Source: an uncultured Prevotellaceae bacterium (GTDB taxonomy: Bacteria; Bacteroidota; Bacteroidia; Bacteroidales; Bacteroidaceae). From it: 7,461 nucleotides of DNA. Position numbers and translations under genes: made by a program. This document shows positions 5,382 through 7,461 of the stretch, one piece after another. The DNA is taken from the NCBI GenBank assembly GCA_902800435.1, contig CADCEQ010000098.1:1-7461 (forward strand), in the 5' to 3' direction. Position 1 is the first letter of the stretch. Each line of letters starts with the position of its first letter. Below the pieces are notes generated by a model. That model did not search any database and was not told the DNA's origin. It worked only from the letters and a program-made list of their open reading frames with translations.

Positions 5382-7276
5382 GACCGTATGATGGCTTGGT
5401 AGATAGATTCGGGGTCGATGCCGGCGATGGTCTGCAGCTCAGCCACGGAGCCGTGCTCCACAAACTCGTCGGGCAGTCCCAGACGCACGATGGCGGGATG
5501 GTGGCCGTGGTCGGCCATCCACTCGGTCACGGCACTGCCGAAACCGCCGGCGCGGCAGCCGTCCTCGAGGGTGATGATGCGGCCGAAGCGGGCGGCCACC
5601 TCTTCGAGTAGCCGCTCGTCGAGGGGTTTTACGAAGCGCATGTCGTAGTGGGCCACACTTAGGGGGGTGCCCTCTTCGCGCAGGCGGTCGATGACGCGGG
5701 TCACATGGTTGCCGATGGGTCCTATGCTGAGCACGGCCACATCGGTGCCGTCGGCGAGTCGGCGGCCGGTGCCCACCTCAATCTCTTCGAGCGGACATTG
5801 CCAGTCGACCAGTTCGCCGCGGCCGCGCGGGTAGCGTATCACGAAGGTGCCCTTGTCGGGCAACTGCGCCGTATACATGAGCCGGCGCAGCTCGTGCTCG
5901 TTCATGGGCGATGCGATGGTGAGGTGGGGAATGGGGCGCAGGAAGGCCATGTCGAAGGCGCCGTGGTGGGTGGGGCCGTCCTCGCCCACCAGTCCGGCGC
6001 GGTCCAGACAGATTACCACGGGCAGCCGTAGCAGGGCGGCGTCGTGTATGATATTGTCGTAGGCCCGTTGCGAGAAGGCACTGTAGATGTTGCAGAAGGG
6101 CTGCAGACCGTCGGAGGCCATGCCGGCCGAGAAGGTCACGGCGTGGCCTTCGGCGATGCCCACATCGAAGGTGCGTGCGGGCAGGGCCTCCATCATGATG
6201 TTCATGGAGCAGCCGGTGGGCATGGCGGGGGTGACGCCTACGATGCGGCTATTCTGGCGGGCTAGCTCAAGGAGGGTGTGGCCGAACACGTCCTGGTATT
6301 TGGGCGGAATACCCGTCTCCTCGCTGTGTATGCGCTCGCCGGTCTCCACGTTGAACTTGCCGGGGGCATGCCACACGGTGGCGGCTTTCTCGGCGGGCTC
6401 ATAGCCCTTGCCCTTGATGGTGTGCAGGTGGAGCAGCTTGGGGCCCTTCATGTCTTTCAGTTGGCGCAGCAGGCGCACTATCTCCTTCACGTCGTGGCCG
6501 TCGAAGGGTCCGAAGTAGCGTATGTTCATGCCCTCGAACACATTCTGCTGATGGCTGATGGCCGACTTGATGGCGTTGTTGAGGCGTATCAGTCCATGGC
6601 GGCGGTTGTCGCTGAGCATGCCGCGGCGGTTGAGCCACTGCGAGAGCTGGTAGCGCAGGTCGTTGTAGGTCTTGTTGGTGTTGAGGTTGAGCAGATACTG
6701 CTGCATGCCGCCCACGGAGTGGTCGATGCTCATGTCGTTGTCGTTGAGAATGATGAGCATGTCGTTGTCGCTCGACGACACATTGTTCAGTCCCTCATAG
6801 GCCAGACCGCCGCTCATGGCGCCGTCGCCTATCACGGCCACCACATGCTGTGTCTTGTCTTTGCGCAGCTTGGCGGCCACCGCCATGCCGAGGGCTGCCG
6901 AGATGGAGTTGGAGGCATGACCGCAGGTGAAGGTGTCGTATTCGCTCTCCCGGGGCGAGGGGAAGGGCATGAGTCCGTGCAGTTTTCGGTTGGTGCAGAA
7001 CCGGTCGCGCCGGCCGGTCAGTATCTTGTGCCCGTAGGCCTGGTGCCCCACGTCCCATACGATGCGGTCGTGCGGGGTGTCGAGCACGTAGTGCAGGGCC
7101 ACCGTTATCTCTACCACTCCGAGACTGGAAGCGAGGTGTCCCGGATTGACCGAGAGCTCGTTCACAATCATCTGTCGGAGTTCGTCGCACAGTTGGGGCA
7201 GCTGCTCCACGCTGAGCTGGCGCAGGTCGGAGGGCACGTTGATGCTTTCGAGCAGTGACTTTTTGTTGTTTTCCAT
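5378..7276 (-). CDS. dxs: 1-deoxy-D-xylulose-5-phosphate synthase
   Basis: An intact 632-residue enzyme, the usual length. It condenses pyruvate and glyceraldehyde 3-phosphate to DXP with thiamine diphosphate, the first step of the MEP isoprenoid pathway and a source for thiamine and pyridoxal. Visible signatures: His47 in GHLASSLG and His78 in [14 protein letters not shown], both active-site histidines; the ThDP motif GDGAMSGG (150-157) ending in ILNDND (176-181); the catalytic Glu in [10 protein letters not shown] (about 375-384); [12 protein letters not shown]; and a C-terminal transketolase domain. The start ATG at 7276 gives the expected N terminus; there is no clear Shine-Dalgarno sequence, normal for Bacteroidota. 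It is first in the dxs-trkA-trkH unit, and its stop overlaps the trkA start by ATGA. Codon use is strongly G/C-ending, unlike the left half of the window. Confidence 0.97.
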   Translation of the reverse strand: MENNKKSLLESINVPSDLRQLSVEQLPQLCDELRQMIVNELSVNPGHLASSLGVVEITVALHYVLDTPHDRIVWDVGHQAYGHKILTGRRDRFCTNRKLHGLMPFPSPRESEYDTFTCGHASNSISAALGMAVAAKLRKDKTQHVVAVIGDGAMSGGLAYEGLNNVSSSDNDMLIILNDNDMSIDHSVGGMQQYLLNLNTNKTYNDLRYQLSQWLNRRGMLSDNRRHGLIRLNNAIKSAISHQQNVFEGMNIRYFGPFDGHDVKEIVRLLRQLKDMKGPKLLHLHTIKGKGYEPAEKAATVWHAPGKFNVETGERIHSEETGIPPKYQDVFGHTLLELARQNSRIVGVTPAMPTGCSMNIMMEALPARTFDVGIAEGHAVTFSAGMASDGLQPFCNIYSAFSQRAYDNIIHDAALLRLPVVICLDRAGLVGEDGPTHHGAFDMAFLRPIPHLTIASPMNEHELRRLMYTAQLPDKGTFVIRYPRGRGELVDWQCPLEEIEVGTGRRLADGTDVAVLSIGPIGNHVTRVIDRLREEGTPLSVAHYDMRFVKPLDERLLEEVAARFGRIITLEDGCRAGGFGSAVTEWMADHGHHPAIVRLGLPDEFVEHGSVAELQTIAGIDPESIYQAIIRS

Positions 7277-7320
7277 TAATCAGTGGTTCTTTCTGCAATC
7301 GTGTTGATTGCTCCAACTTG

Positions 7321-7328
7321 CAAAAATA
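7321..7328 (-). promoter_or_regulatory. Bacteroidota-type -7 element before dxs
   Basis: The minus strand reads TATTTTTG, an exact match to the Bacteroides/Prevotella -7 consensus TAnnTTTG. It is 44 bases upstream of the dxs ATG, leaving a leader of about 35-40 bases. I do not see a clear -33 TTTG/TTG partner; the upstream region is a T-run and GC-rich sequence. This supports assigning the right half of the window to Bacteroidota. Confidence 0.55.
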
Positions 7329-7415
7329 AGAAAAAAATCCGACATCGGCCTTCTTGCCGCTTCTTTTTTTCAAATGGTGGTGTGCAAATGGACTTTTTCG
7401 GTGCTGCTGACGCAC

Positions 7416-7455
7416 AAAAAGAGAGGGGAAGCGCCCTTTCTGGCCTCCCCCTCTT
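7416..7455 (-). terminator. Rho-independent terminator of the gene to the right of the window
   Basis: On the minus strand AAGAG (7455-7451) and GGGGA (7450-7446) pair with TCCCC (7429-7425) and CTCTT (7423-7419), with one bulged base at 7424. An inner GCC/GGC helix (7444-7442 with 7435-7433) closes the loop. A run of T (7420-7416) overlaps the base of the stem. It would end transcription of a leftward gene whose coding sequence lies beyond the right edge, separating it from dxs. Confidence 0.75.
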
Positions 7456-7461
7456 GTAGGT

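Noticed and set aside
6278..7258. A 326-codon open frame on the plus strand, opposite dxs
   Set aside because: It is the antisense shadow of the intact dxs gene, with the same low-complexity His/Val/Gly composition and no ribosome-binding site or homology signal.
7339..7348. CCGA-CA-TCGG followed by a T-run on the minus strand as a terminator
   Set aside because: The stem has only four pairs and a two-base loop, and it lies within the promoter region of dxs. The T-run is better seen as upstream promoter sequence.
1..7461. CRISPR array, tRNA, rRNA, insertion sequence or integrase
   Set aside because: No regularly spaced repeats, tRNA-like cloverleaf, rRNA segment or transposase/integrase motif was found on either strand by eye.

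Overview
The window is a mosaic of two unrelated bacterial backgrounds, with every gene on the minus strand. The left half (1 to about 3.72 kb) looks like a Bacillota (Firmicutes/Clostridia-type) genome. It has strong Shine-Dalgarno sites, sigmaA-type TTGACA/TATAAT promoters, a CIRCE heat-shock operator, and protein families typical of that phylum. The right half (about 3.91 to 7.46 kb) is visibly richer in G+C. It carries the dxs-trkA-trkH order that I associate with Bacteroidota (Prevotella/Bacteroides-like), with a TAnnTTTG promoter element and no clear Shine-Dalgarno site before dxs.

Layout from left to right. Positions 1-116 hold a minus-strand heat-shock promoter overlapped by a CIRCE (HrcA) operator. 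The promoter drives a gene lying off the left edge, most likely groESL or hrcA-grpE-dnaK. Next is a three-gene leftward operon: a D-2-hydroxyacid dehydrogenase (3110-2205), a DUF2974/Mbeg1-like alpha/beta hydrolase (2183-1098), and a CmpB-type membrane protein of the 'putative ABC-transporter type IV' family with a coiled-coil tail (1046-117). The operon starts from an extended -10 promoter near 3209. Upstream of it (3111-3449) lie a pair of GACCGGTC palindromes and a strong terminator. The terminator closes a small PepSY lipoprotein gene (3450-3737) whose 5' end looks damaged.

Between about 3.73 and 3.91 kb is a short piece in another frame: the C-terminal end of an Ig-like protein, followed by a good ribosome-binding site and an ATG that is out of frame with PepSY. 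At about 3.9 kb this piece is fused to trkH, which is cut off after about 50 codons. To its right, trkA is full length except for an out-of-frame deletion at 4340 that removes the linker between its second RCK_N and RCK_C domains. dxs (7276-5378) is intact and overlaps trkA by ATGA. A terminator of the next gene to the right lies at 7416-7455.

Functionally, the right part would couple DXP synthase (isoprenoid and thiamine/pyridoxal precursor) with Trk potassium uptake, but both Trk genes are broken here. The left operon has no established joint function. The simplest reading of the abrupt joins inside coding sequence is a chimeric assembly or cloning join, possibly three-part. Inter-phylum recombination is the less likely alternative. 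I see no clear new defence or mobile system. The most interesting items are the joins, the trkA lesion, a Glu-to-Gln change at the dehydrogenase catalytic position, and the uncharacterised hydrolase/CmpB pairing.
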